A stretch of DNA of 47,343 bases from a virus, in IMG/VR virus record IMGVR_UViG_3300034190_002230, positions 1 to 47,343 of that record. One strand, written 5' to 3'. A program made the position numbers and the translations under genes. The notes below the pieces were generated by a model. That model made no database searches and was not told where the DNA came from. It worked only from the letters and a program-made list of their open reading frames with translations. Positions 33,301 to 39,772 of the stretch are shown one piece after another. Each line of letters begins with the position of its first letter. The first letter of the stretch is position 1.

Positions 33301-33533
33301 AGTTGTACCCTCTTTGTTTTGGATCCTACAGGGCGCCCTAACTTACGGACTACCCTATATTGCCAGTACTTGAAGTTCCATGATGGCGTTGTAGTGACGG
33401 GCTTCCACGGGCCTTTACGATATGCAAGCCCATGCCTTGTGTACTCGATTGGATACCCTTGTGTCCACGCATACATAACCTTTATGTATTCCTTTGTCTG
33501 TTTATGGCGCGTACTCAGCCCGTCAAGACTCAT
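33297..33533 (-). CDS. Small basic early protein
   Basis: A 78-residue protein, rich in Lys, Arg, Tyr and Trp (KGPWKPVTTTPSWNFKYWQY), ending in a basic tail (RKLGRPVGSKTKRVQL). An AGGTGG precedes the ATG. The basic tail is of a type often seen in DNA-binding early proteins. It overlaps the genes on both sides by a few bases. Confidence 0.5.
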   Translation of the reverse strand: MSLDGLSTRHKQTKEYIKVMYAWTQGYPIEYTRHGLAYRKGPWKPVTTTPSWNFKYWQYRVVRKLGRPVGSKTKRVQL

Positions 33534-33708
33534 GGAACCACCTACTCTCGTAGGAATCGACTTCTTTCCAACGCTTTATGTAGGAGGGATCGGGATCGGT
33601 GTACATTATGATCTCCATATCGCCGTTGGTTTGTACCTTGCGCACTATGACGTGTTGCGGGCCTAGTGGGTTTCGCACTATTTCGTAAGTTTGATTACGC
33701 GAAATCAT
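33523..33708 (-). CDS. Small early protein
   Basis: A 61-residue protein from the ATG at 33708 (MISRNQTYEIVRNPLGPQHV). An earlier ATG (33747) would overlap the preceding gene by 53 bases without a ribosome site. The body is beta-rich (HVIVRKVQTNGDMEIIMYTD) and the end is aromatic and acidic. The function is unknown. Confidence 0.45.
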   Translation of the reverse strand: MISRNQTYEIVRNPLGPQHVIVRKVQTNGDMEIIMYTDPDPSYIKRWKEVDSYESRWFHES

Positions 33709-33877
33709 GGTTGTATACCCAATGCCAGAAACAAATGTTATCCTCATCGAACGCTTGAGATGTTGTACCGCGCTCGTTTGTATTCTCCCTATGTTGTACT
33801 AGGGTGTTGTACTCAATGCCTGAGCAGTTAAACCGGGCCACTTTAGGGAGTACGATTGTCTGTTCGTTAATTTGCAT
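33695..33877 (-). CDS. Small early protein
   Basis: A 60-residue protein with GAGGA upstream of the ATG and a palindrome copy 20 bases before the start. The N-terminus is strand-like (QINEQTIVLPKVARFNCSGI), the rest polar, ending WHWVYNHDFA. Its last 14 bases overlap the next gene. The function is unknown. Confidence 0.5.
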   Translation of the reverse strand: MQINEQTIVLPKVARFNCSGIEYNTLVQHRENTNERGTTSQAFDEDNICFWHWVYNHDFA

Positions 33878-33897
33878 GATGATTCCTCAATGATTTA

Positions 33898-33909
33898 TCA
33901 CACGTGTGA
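33898..33909. promoter_or_regulatory. Palindrome TCACACGTGTGA, copy 9
   Basis: Intergenic, 20 bases upstream of the start at 33877 and beside the strong GC hairpin at 33915-33938. Confidence 0.7.
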
Positions 33910-33914
33910 GAATC

Positions 33915-33938
33915 GCCGGCGGCATCATAACCGCCGGC
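33915..33938 (+). terminator. GC-rich hairpin at the end of the first early gene
   Basis: GCCGGCGG (33915-33922) pairs with CCGCCGGC (33931-33938), loop of 8. On the + strand it is followed by TTTT; on the - strand it lies between the stop at 33965 and the next start, without a good U-tract. It may act as a transcript-end stabiliser or attenuator for the early gene on the - strand. Confidence 0.55.
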
Positions 33939-33964
33939 TTTTCAGTTTCCGCTTTGGCGATTGC

Positions 33965-34738
33965 TTACCCGTTCGCGACCATGAATTCGACCGTGTTCAT
34001 GTTCAAGGCTTCATCGTGAGCCGCAAGGATCTTAGCAGTATCGGTCTGGCCTTCAATGGCAGCGTTAGCCGTGGCTTGCTCGGAAAGAGCGATCTCGGCC
34101 AATTCGCGAAGGTCGGTCAAGTCGCGGGTGAGATCGTCAATCAAACCAGTATCGCCAGTCTCAAAGATGACAGAAGCCAGCTCCTTAAAAGCCTCACGCG
34201 CTGCGCTCTTAGCCTCGTTCAACTGAGCCAGTTCAGGATTAAGAGAGTCGCGCCTTTCGGCTCTCAAGCCTTCGACCGCCTTTCTGACTGAGCGGTACGA
34301 CACGCCGTCTTCTTCGGTCACGCAATCGGCAGTGACGACACCGAAGTCGACAACGCCCTTGGCAATGCTCAGGACGTTCTGGCCTGTGCCTGTGAGCTTG
34401 GCGGTTGTCTCGCCTTTGGCATTCTCAGCAAGTTCAGCGAATGGTGAGCCGGCCTTGGCCAACTCCATTGCAACGATGGCCATATTTGACTTCCAGTCTT
34501 TCAGGACTGTTGACGTATCGCCATTACATTGGTCGTGAGCCGCCACACCGTAAGACTCAGCGAGCTGGACTATCTCAGGTGAGGCGTTACCACTCTCACT
34601 CTTTGCGCCGTCTTCTACGCTCTTAGAATCGGCCAACCGATTGATCGCCGCTATAGTGTCGGTCTTATTGAAGGTCGTGATTATCGTTTGGTTAGCAGTC
34701 TGAAGCGCCTTGTTGTCTGCACTCTTGTTCGTAGCCAT
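33965..34738 (-). CDS. First early gene, helical acidic protein, unknown
   Basis: 257 residues from the ATG at 34738 (AGAAGGA ribosome site). A longer ATG start upstream would run through the palindrome. The protein is helical and Ala/Glu/Asp-rich with Lys (NKSADNKALQTANQTIITTF, then SEQATANAAIEGQTDTAKIL). It reads with clearly more GCC, GAG, CTC and TCG codons than its neighbours. It is the gene nearest the control region, with two palindromes and a promoter-like sequence upstream, so it should be expressed first and strongly. The family is not recognised. It may be a host-takeover or DNA-binding structural protein. Confidence 0.6.
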   Translation of the reverse strand: MATNKSADNKALQTANQTIITTFNKTDTIAAINRLADSKSVEDGAKSESGNASPEIVQLAESYGVAAHDQCNGDTSTVLKDWKSNMAIVAMELAKAGSPFAELAENAKGETTAKLTGTGQNVLSIAKGVVDFGVVTADCVTEEDGVSYRSVRKAVEGLRAERRDSLNPELAQLNEAKSAAREAFKELASVIFETGDTGLIDDLTRDLTDLRELAEIALSEQATANAAIEGQTDTAKILAAHDEALNMNTVEFMVANG

Positions 34739-34755
34739 GATTGAATCCTTCTTCT

Positions 34756-34767
34756 TCACACGTGTGA
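34756..34767. promoter_or_regulatory. Palindrome TCACACGTGTGA, copy 10
   Basis: In the leader of the first early gene, 17 bases before its ATG and immediately before the AGAAGGA ribosome site. Confidence 0.7.
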
Positions 34768-34810
34768 TCGGGCACGTGAGGCCCGTCGCTGGGATAGACC
34801 AGCAACACAT

Positions 34811-34839
34811 ATTATCGCATGAATGACAATGCAATGCCA
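34811..34839 (-). promoter_or_regulatory. Candidate early promoter (host sigma-70 type)
   Basis: On the - strand TGGCAT and GATAAT are separated by 17 bases between the two palindromes upstream of the first early gene. An alternative pairing, TTGCAT with TATGTG, also has a 17-base spacer. The -35 match is weak, so this is only a candidate. Confidence 0.35.
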
Positions 34840-34867
34840 CTACATTGAGCCATTACACCTATGATTC

Positions 34868-34879
34868 TCACACGTGTGA
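34868..34879. promoter_or_regulatory. Palindrome TCACACGTGTGA, copy 11 (14-bp form)
   Basis: The outermost copy, extended to CTCACACGTGTGAG, about 130 bases upstream of the first early gene and at the edge of the iteron region. With copy 10 it brackets the candidate early promoter. Confidence 0.7.
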
Positions 34880-34925
34880 GTCTCATGCTACTTAACATAA
34901 GCTGTTATTTAGGCACTCAATCCAC

Positions 34926-34953
34926 TTGACATTCAATAACTCCTTATATATCA
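34926..34953 (+). promoter_or_regulatory. Candidate rightward promoter at the origin edge
   Basis: A perfect TTGACA (34926-34931) is followed at 17 bases by TATCAG or at 15 bases by TATATC. It points toward the iterons and the late genes. It might drive a primer transcript or late leader. The -10 match is only moderate. Confidence 0.35.
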
Positions 34954-34989
34954 GTGACTTACGAGCATCATGCTGGTCAAGCACAATAA

Positions 34990-35080
34990 CCTCAATGATA
35001 TCAATGACTTACACACGCTACTCATCATCCATGCACATACCATGCCAACTAACTAAATCCTCAATGATATCAATCACTTA
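34990..35080 (+). repeat. Direct iterons
   Basis: Two 22-bp copies, at 34990-35011 and 35059-35080, differ at one base (core TCAATGATATCAATGACTTA). A shorter related copy is TATATCAGTGACTTA at 34947-34961. Confidence 0.85.
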
Positions 35081-35093
35081 GCCTGTGCATAAG

Positions 35094-35102
35094 TTATCCA
35101 CA
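35094..35102 (+). promoter_or_regulatory. DnaA box TTATCCACA, copy 1
   Basis: Perfect match to the bacterial DnaA-binding consensus, 14 bases after the second full iteron. Confidence 0.7.
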
Positions 35103-35136
35103 AGGTGCCCAACTAGACACACGTACTCCCCCCCTG

Positions 35137-35270
35137 TAAGTCATTGATTTCATTAGAGTTTCTCAAAGTTGGCACGATTCTTGACGCGCAAATCATGCGA
35201 AATAAGACTTGACTTTGAGTTATACATGAGTTATCCACAGGCAGAGCGCTCGTAAGTCGTTGATTTCATT
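35137..35270 (-). repeat. Inverted iterons
   Basis: Reverse-oriented copies TAAGTCATTGATTTCATT at 35137-35154 and TAAGTCGTTGATTTCATT at 35253-35270 match the direct iteron core with one or two changes. They place two opposed iteron groups around the DnaA boxes. Confidence 0.8.
35231..35239 (+). promoter_or_regulatory. DnaA box TTATCCACA, copy 2
   Basis: Perfect match, between the two inverted iterons. Confidence 0.7.
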
Positions 35271-35283
35271 GGATTTTCCGGTG

Positions 35284-35303
35284 TTATCCACAAGTTATCC
35301 ACA
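35284..35303 (+). promoter_or_regulatory. DnaA boxes TTATCCACA, copies 3 and 4 (tandem)
   Basis: Two perfect boxes at 35284-35292 and 35295-35303, in the same direction, spaced 11 bases start to start (about one helical turn). Confidence 0.75.
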
Positions 35304-35410
35304 GGCCCTACCCCCCTGCATTATGTTAAGTTCGACGGTGGGCGGGTGGGGTGCCCTCGTGAGTACAATATAGAGGAAAACGGCCTGAAATGGCATATAA
35401 TGGGGCTAGA

Positions 35411-35432
35411 TAGGGGGTATATAGGGGGTATA
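35411..35432 (+). repeat. Tandem 11-bp repeat with G-runs
   Basis: TAGGGGGTATA occurs twice without a gap, next to other G-runs. It directly precedes the cloverleaf-like fold. It might form a four-stranded G structure. Confidence 0.7.
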
Positions 35433-35491
35433 GGCCGTAAGTGCGGCTCAGAGCGAAGCTCGTGCCCGAAGGGAGAGACGGGCCTACGGCC
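35433..35491 (+). other. Cloverleaf-like inverted repeats, possible structured RNA or DNA
   Basis: An outer stem GGCCGTA (35433-35439) with TACGGCC (35485-35491) encloses two hairpins: GAGC-GAA-GCTC (35451-35461) and GCCCG (35464-35468) with CGGGC (35479-35483). Together they give a multi-branched fold of 59 bases. It lacks tRNA features (no T-loop, no CCA). It could be a structured leader RNA or a protein-binding DNA site. Confidence 0.5.
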
Positions 35492-35917
35492 CTACTGGGA
35501 GAATAGCGACATATATACTAGGTCATTCGACATACAAGATAGGTCAACGCTAAAAGGAGTGCAATGAGGGGTAATTCATGAAATCTACAGGGATATTACA
35601 GAGATTCGCATATATTTACTTATAATAAACTAAGAACAGGTATCTCAAAGCTATATATAGATAGGGGCCGATACATTTAGTTTCTCTTCATAGATCTACA
35701 TCGGACAGGTAAATCAAACAATCATTATCGAAGATTACTTTCCAACGTTGCAAGTGGGGAGAAACCAGTAGAGATCTAACCTACCCCATACAAAGAACAC
35801 CAAACATAACACCAAACCTATGGCGCGCCTCTTCGGAGGACCCATTTATTCCAACCTTCTGCGTATGCGGGAGGTATGACTTCCAAGGGGTGTAACCTTA
35901 AATGGCCTTCTGGCCAC
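35492..35917. other. Leader region with little recognised content
   Basis: This AT-rich stretch holds two tiny reading frames (35564-35625), a TATAAT at 35621 that lacks a convincing -35 partner, and a possible 19-codon frame at 35820. Otherwise I see no gene, repeat or recognisable site here. Confidence 0.5.
35564..35625 (+). other. Two overlapping mini-cistrons after a strong ribosome site
   Basis: AAAAGGAG (35552-35559) precedes ATG at 35564, which opens a 5-codon frame ending in TGA (35579-35581). A second ATG (35578) overlaps it (ATGA) and opens 15 codons (MKSTGILQRFAYIYL). They might be leader peptides, or chance. Confidence 0.35.
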
Positions 35918-35956
35918 GAGATCGGGTATCGGTGCCCCCTTCCGGTGCCCGGTCTC
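35918..35956 (+). promoter_or_regulatory. 15-bp RNA hairpin in the leader of the late operon
   Basis: Bases 35918-35932 pair with 35942-35956 around a 9-base loop. All 15 positions pair in the + strand RNA, three of them as G-U wobbles that would be mismatches on the other strand. It ends 20 bases before the first late ATG. No U-tract follows, so it is more likely an RNase III-type processing or stability element than a terminator. Confidence 0.7.
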
Positions 35957-35976
35957 ACCTTATTCGGAGATTACCC

Positions 35977-36216
35977 ATGCCAACTGTATTTGAAGCTGCG
36001 AATGCCATTAAGGGCCGCAGAGAGTCCATAAAAGGTAAGGTTGATAAGGCCACTAAGAAAGGACCTAAGAAGCCAACTCCTGCACCTAAGAAGGGTGGGG
36101 TTACTGCTGCGCAAGCTAAGAGATCAGAGCGCAAGGGTAAGTCTGGAGAGAGAGCGTTCGGTACACCCATGCAAGGGTCTGCCTTTGATAATCAATCCAC
36201 TGATTCCAACCAATAA
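35977..36216 (+). CDS. Small basic Lys-rich protein, first late gene
   Basis: A 79-residue protein from the ATG at 35977 with GGAG just upstream; an earlier ATG would run into the leader hairpin. The middle is very Lys/Pro-rich (KKGPKKPTPAPKKGGV), the end polar (RAFGTPMQGSAFDNQSTDSN). A DNA- or RNA-binding structural role is possible. The stop overlaps the next ATG (TAATG). The family is not recognised. Confidence 0.55.
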   Translation: MPTVFEAANAIKGRRESIKGKVDKATKKGPKKPTPAPKKGGVTAAQAKRSERKGKSGERAFGTPMQGSAFDNQSTDSNQ

Positions 36217-36545
36217 TGGCCAATAAGACCAAGTTCACGTGGATCGCACCCACGGAGAACACTGATGGCACCCTCATTGACTACTCCCTTGCGTATGAGC
36301 TGGGGGTACAAGATGCACAAGATGAGCTACAAGCTATATCGGTATTCCCTGGTACACTTAACCCAGATGGTAATTACTCTGCGCTGTTAAGTGAATTTCC
36401 TGTCTTTAACGACTTCAAACAATACACTATATCCCTGCGGTCTATTAACACCGTAAACTCGGCTTCGAGTGACTGGGCAGCGAGTATATCCTTTACTCTG
36501 TCTGCGGAGGTCCCGAAGCCCCCTTTGGCATTGGCCGCAGAGTAA
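36216..36545 (+). CDS. Small fibronectin type III-like protein
   Basis: A 109-residue protein with an Fn3-like strand order: TKFTWIAPTENTDGTLIDYS, then YELGV, then YTISLRSINTVNSASSDWAA and SISFTLSAE, where the conserved Trp and Tyr positions of the fold are seen. It probably decorates the virion or binds a carbohydrate. It is the second gene of the late operon, before the small-terminase-like gene. The assignment rests on pattern only. Confidence 0.5.
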   Translation: MANKTKFTWIAPTENTDGTLIDYSLAYELGVQDAQDELQAISVFPGTLNPDGNYSALLSEFPVFNDFKQYTISLRSINTVNSASSDWAASISFTLSAEVPKPPLALAAE

Positions 36546-36564
36546 GGGCGGCACTGAGACGATT

Positions 36565-36933
36565 ATGGATGATAGTAAAGAGGGTGTTCTCGTTCGGACA
36601 GAGACGGGGCAGTTCATAGCCGGTACGTCTGGTAACCCCAACGGCAGACCCAAGGGATCCAAGAACAAGGTAACCCTACTTAAGCTAGCTGCTGAGGAGG
36701 CTTTCCGTGACCGCAACCAGAACGCTATAGACGCTGTACTAGACCAGATACTCGGAGCTGCCCTTGAGGGCGATACTGCTGCGCGTAAGATGGTCTGGGA
36801 TGCGTGTATGTCTAAGGCTCAAGTAGCTGAAGATAAGAGCGCTGGGGGCAAGCAAAGTATTACCGTACATCGCATGAGCGTCGTACAAGGTGATAAAACC
36901 ACAACTATAGATGAGGATTTAACCGATGAGTGA
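36565..36933 (+). CDS. Small terminase-like protein (DUF5681-type N-terminus)
   Basis: A 122-residue protein from the ATG at 36565. The N-terminal phrase SGNPNGRPKGSKNK (about 20-33) is the DNA-binding motif of the DUF5681 group, often found in small terminase-like proteins. A helical middle follows (LLKLAAEEAFRDRNQNAIDA), then a short acidic tail. In other podoviruses the small terminase lies a few genes before the large one, and here TerL is 5.8 kb downstream with fibre genes between, which is unusual. An alternative is a general DNA-binding protein. Confidence 0.55.
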   Translation: MDDSKEGVLVRTETGQFIAGTSGNPNGRPKGSKNKVTLLKLAAEEAFRDRNQNAIDAVLDQILGAALEGDTAARKMVWDACMSKAQVAEDKSAGGKQSITVHRMSVVQGDKTTTIDEDLTDE

Positions 36934-37075
36934 CACTAACACTGGTAAGCAAGGTGGCGCACCGTCTCTTCCCAATAACTTCCAAGGCGCTAAGCCTGCG
37001 GATGCTAAGGCACCGGGCGGTATTGAGGGTAAGGTCGATAGCCATGAGCGTGGCAAAGACGGCACACAGAAGTAG
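36926..37075 (+). CDS. Small protein, 49 residues
   Basis: An ATG at 36926 overlaps the end of the preceding gene by 8 bases. The protein (MSDTNTGKQGGAPSLPNNFQ, then KVDSHERGKDGTQK) is Gly/Lys-rich and polar. It resembles short linker-like phage proteins. No function is recognisable. Confidence 0.55.
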   Translation: MSDTNTGKQGGAPSLPNNFQGAKPADAKAPGGIEGKVDSHERGKDGTQK

Positions 37076-37079
37076 ATAG

Positions 37080-37406
37080 GTGCAAGTTAATTCGCATCTA
37101 CCTCGCGGGGTCGACGGGCAGACTATACAATGCCTTCGCCCCGACGAGGATACTGTACAACAAGCATCAATCGGAGCTACACAGCAGAGGATCACACTAC
37201 CCGCTGAGACAGATGTGGTAGAAGTGACGGTTACTGCTGACTGTAGGATTAAGTTCGGTGGAAGCACCGTTGTAGCAGACGGTAACAGTAGGGCACTCTT
37301 GAGGGGCACCTATGTCTATTCGGCTATTAAGGCCGTGACACACGTATCTGTCCTCCAGCTAACTGGCTCTGACAGTGGTAACTGCACAGCAGCAAGGCTA
37401 TTATGA
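37080..37406 (+). CDS. Small hypothetical structural protein
   Basis: A 108-residue protein from a GTG at 37080 without a strong ribosome site. It is beta-rich (RITLPAETDVVEVTVTADCR, then STVVADGNSRALLRGTYVYS) and ends in a Ser/Gly segment. The next gene overlaps by 4 bases. A small virion decoration or fibre-linked protein is plausible. Confidence 0.5.
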   Translation: MQVNSHLPRGVDGQTIQCLRPDEDTVQQASIGATQQRITLPAETDVVEVTVTADCRIKFGGSTVVADGNSRALLRGTYVYSAIKAVTHVSVLQLTGSDSGNCTAARLL

Positions 37407-37993
37407 AGACATCTACTAAGATACGTCATTGGCTCCATAGAGCTAAGCAATCAATCAAGTACGCTCTAAGGCTCTCTAAGAGAGGCCCCACTGCGCGTAA
37501 CAAGCGAGAGATGGATGCACTTAAGGCTAAGGGCCTTGTGACGTTCACAGCGGCTCTAAGGGCTCGTAAGATATATGGGGACGGTAGAGTACACAGATTT
37601 GAGGATTATGGTGTTGTTAGCGAGAAGCTCGTTACTGACGCCTTTATAGAATACCTAGTAGATGAGATGCAAGCATCTACCGGGGGTATCTCTGGATTCA
37701 GTTATCATGGTTCAGGTATATCCGCTACAGCCGAGAGCGCTACAGACACTACTCTGGTATCAGAGATAGCTTTAAGTCGTGCTAACGGTACGCAAGGGGA
37801 AGGGCTAAGTGCTAACATATACAACGCAATGGGCACACAGTTCTATGATGGAGCCTATGCTGTAGTTGAGCATGGTCTATTTAACGCCGCTTCAAGCGGA
37901 ATACTCATGGACCGATCCACCTTCGCTGCAATCAATGTTGGTGATGGCGATGCGATTGAGTTCACTTACGAACTAACTATAACAGGATCATAA
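37403..37993 (+). CDS. Hypothetical structural protein
   Basis: A 196-residue protein with a basic N-terminal region (RHWLHRAKQSIKYALRLSKR, then PTARNKREMD), a helix around VSEKLVTDAFIEYLVDEMQA and a beta-rich C-terminus (AVVEHGLFNAASSGILMDRS). The N-terminus may bind nucleic acid, or the head; the rest resembles small virion proteins next to fibre genes. No family was recognised. Confidence 0.5.
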   Translation: MKTSTKIRHWLHRAKQSIKYALRLSKRGPTARNKREMDALKAKGLVTFTAALRARKIYGDGRVHRFEDYGVVSEKLVTDAFIEYLVDEMQASTGGISGFSYHGSGISATAESATDTTLVSEIALSRANGTQGEGLSANIYNAMGTQFYDGAYAVVEHGLFNAASSGILMDRSTFAAINVGDGDAIEFTYELTITGS

Positions 37994-37996
37994 ACT

Positions 37997-39769
37997 ATGG
38001 CTTGGGTAGCAGCAGACTGGAAGATCACTCGATCCTCTAAAGAAATTGAATACATCGGAGACCTTCACGCGGGCACGTCGCCTAGCTATGTGACAGGTAT
38101 TGAACTTCACAGGGCCCTAGCAGACTTGGCGGATGCACCGTCAGACTCCGGGGATGACCAGATCGCAATCATTGATCTCGTGCCCTCACAGAGATTGGGT
38201 GCGGATACTAACATCACGCTCCTTAACGGCTATACACTGACTTCAGCTACGGCTGAGGATCCACAGGAACACATCTACGATACTTCTATCACCTACAATG
38301 GTGGTGCTGACATCTATGATGGTATCCAAGTGTTCGGTAACGCTACAAACATTCAGGTCATTCAAAACGGCATCCGTGTCGTAAATGACTTCTGGAACCA
38401 ACCTAAGATGCTTACAGCAGTAGAAGATACTGCATCGTCTACGACACACAGGTTCCTCATTAAGACTCGTACGGCAGGTGCTGACATCGACGGACGACGT
38501 CTTATCGGTACACAGCGCGAGCTGGGTACGGTCTATACCGAGTTCTCCATTGGTGGTGGTACTAACCGTGGTAACAACGTACTGGCACTCACAGCTAACA
38601 CTGACTTGAACAACACGACAGACGCTACAACCATCTCGGGATGGGATACGATTGCGAACGCAAGTGAAGGCTACATTGGTCTCGACGCTAACGCTGACAC
38701 GACTGACGAGTTCTATTACTCTGATTGGACTATCGCTACGTTTACTATCAACCAGTTCTACGAGCGAGCTAAGTGGATACAAACTCGTGTTGCAGGCATT
38801 GGTGTTGATACACCCGCCCGTGATGCAGATCAGTCTCTCTACGGCTTACCGGGTGATGTCTTCAGAGGTATCACGCACTCAGTGGCCCTCTCAGCTGGTG
38901 CAGGTGTTTGGGTAGAGCCAGAGTCCCTATCATGGGGATCGGGCGCTACAGCAGGTACTGGGCAGCTCCTAGCAGTAGATAACAATGCTGGCGTATCTGC
39001 TACCATCATGTACCTTCAGCTGCTTACAGGTGTCCCACCTAATGCTAATACCATCACAGGTAATGGCGGAGCAACTGGTACAGCAGGAACAGTAACATCA
39101 CAGCTGATCTCACTGCCGTTCGTAGGTGCCTCTACTGGCTCAGCCATCATTGGTGCATACGGCTTAGGTATACTGCCAGCTGACCTCGCGGTCAACGACA
39201 GCGTAACCTCTCTTGACGGTAACCCACTCAGCCCACCTAACAACGTCGTCTTCAGTGTTACTGGCCTCGACATCACTGGTGGACAGGAAGACTACGTCAT
39301 GGTAGGCCCTGAGTCTGCTGGCGCACTTGACCTCGCCTTCGACACTGTTGTTGGACCGATCAATGGTGCAACAGTAACGTCCATCGTGGCAACTACGGCT
39401 ATCCCTACCGATACACCGGCTACGGGCTCTATACGGCTGCAGAACGATGAGGGTCGCTACGTTAAGATTCCTTACACCAGCTACAGCGGCTCAACGTACA
39501 CCATACCCTCCTACGACTTCAGTGGTTCGGGCGATAACGACTCTGTCGCTAACCTGAACAACTTCTTCCCTACATGGTTAGACGAAGCTGCAGTGACGGC
39601 AACTGAGAGCGTTACGGTTGTATACGACGCTGATCGTAACTTAGTAGTCCGGGTGCGTAACGGTAACACTGGAACACCTGCAGTTAACCCAATCGTAGCA
39701 TTCGAGGCAGTCGCTATTCTTGGCTCCGCTGGGGGCTCACAGGCAGCATCTCGCGTACTTGATCTGTAA
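37997..39769 (+). CDS. Large appendage or fibre protein
   Basis: A 590-residue protein rich in Gly, Thr, Asp and Ser with beta-strand periodicity throughout. The N-terminus (WVAADWKITRSSKEIEYIGD) is followed by a long section of repeats with DN, GG and GT turns. There are no long helices. It lies with the next gene between the small-terminase-like gene and TerL, forming a module of virion appendages. A receptor-binding or capsid-decorating role is inferred. Confidence 0.55.
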   Translation: MAWVAADWKITRSSKEIEYIGDLHAGTSPSYVTGIELHRALADLADAPSDSGDDQIAIIDLVPSQRLGADTNITLLNGYTLTSATAEDPQEHIYDTSITYNGGADIYDGIQVFGNATNIQVIQNGIRVVNDFWNQPKMLTAVEDTASSTTHRFLIKTRTAGADIDGRRLIGTQRELGTVYTEFSIGGGTNRGNNVLALTANTDLNNTTDATTISGWDTIANASEGYIGLDANADTTDEFYYSDWTIATFTINQFYERAKWIQTRVAGIGVDTPARDADQSLYGLPGDVFRGITHSVALSAGAGVWVEPESLSWGSGATAGTGQLLAVDNNAGVSATIMYLQLLTGVPPNANTITGNGGATGTAGTVTSQLISLPFVGASTGSAIIGAYGLGILPADLAVNDSVTSLDGNPLSPPNNVVFSVTGLDITGGQEDYVMVGPESAGALDLAFDTVVGPINGATVTSIVATTAIPTDTPATGSIRLQNDEGRYVKIPYTSYSGSTYTIPSYDFSGSGDNDSVANLNNFFPTWLDEAAVTATESVTVVYDADRNLVVRVRNGNTGTPAVNPIVAFEAVAILGSAGGSQAASRVLDL

Positions 39770-39772
39770 GAT

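Larger units (their letters stand above)
34947..35303. other. Putative replication origin: iterons plus DnaA boxes
   Basis: About 360 bases without genes contain five related 15-22 bp iterons (three direct, two inverted) and four perfect DnaA boxes TTATCCACA (35094, 35231, 35284, 35295). The boxes match the consensus used by bacterial DnaA. The region lies between the divergent early and late blocks, where a phage origin is expected, and the phage encodes helicase, primase and SSB. Such a mix of iterons and host DnaA boxes resembles plasmid or bacterial origins and is unusual for podoviruses. No replication initiator gene was recognised. Confidence 0.75.

Noticed and set aside
33091-33666. 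191-codon open frame on the + strand, opposite the small early genes
   Set aside because: Tempting because the - strand genes here are small and unknown, but those have good ribosome sites, stepwise overlaps and consistent direction, while this frame has none.
34990-35270. CRISPR array
   Set aside because: The repeats are few, differ in direction and spacing, and have no cas genes nearby; they are iterons.
35433-35491. tRNA gene
   Set aside because: The fold is cloverleaf-like but lacks the T-loop and D-loop bases and proper arm lengths; no other tRNA was noticed in the window.
35346-35567. 73-codon open frame on the + strand in the control region
   Set aside because: It starts at a GTG without a ribosome site, spans the G-run repeat and the cloverleaf-like inverted repeats, and gives a low-quality protein. 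Better seen as non-coding.
34740-35977. Integration module, attachment site or lysogeny control
   Set aside because: No integrase, excisionase or repressor gene was recognised anywhere; the repeats here fit an origin better.
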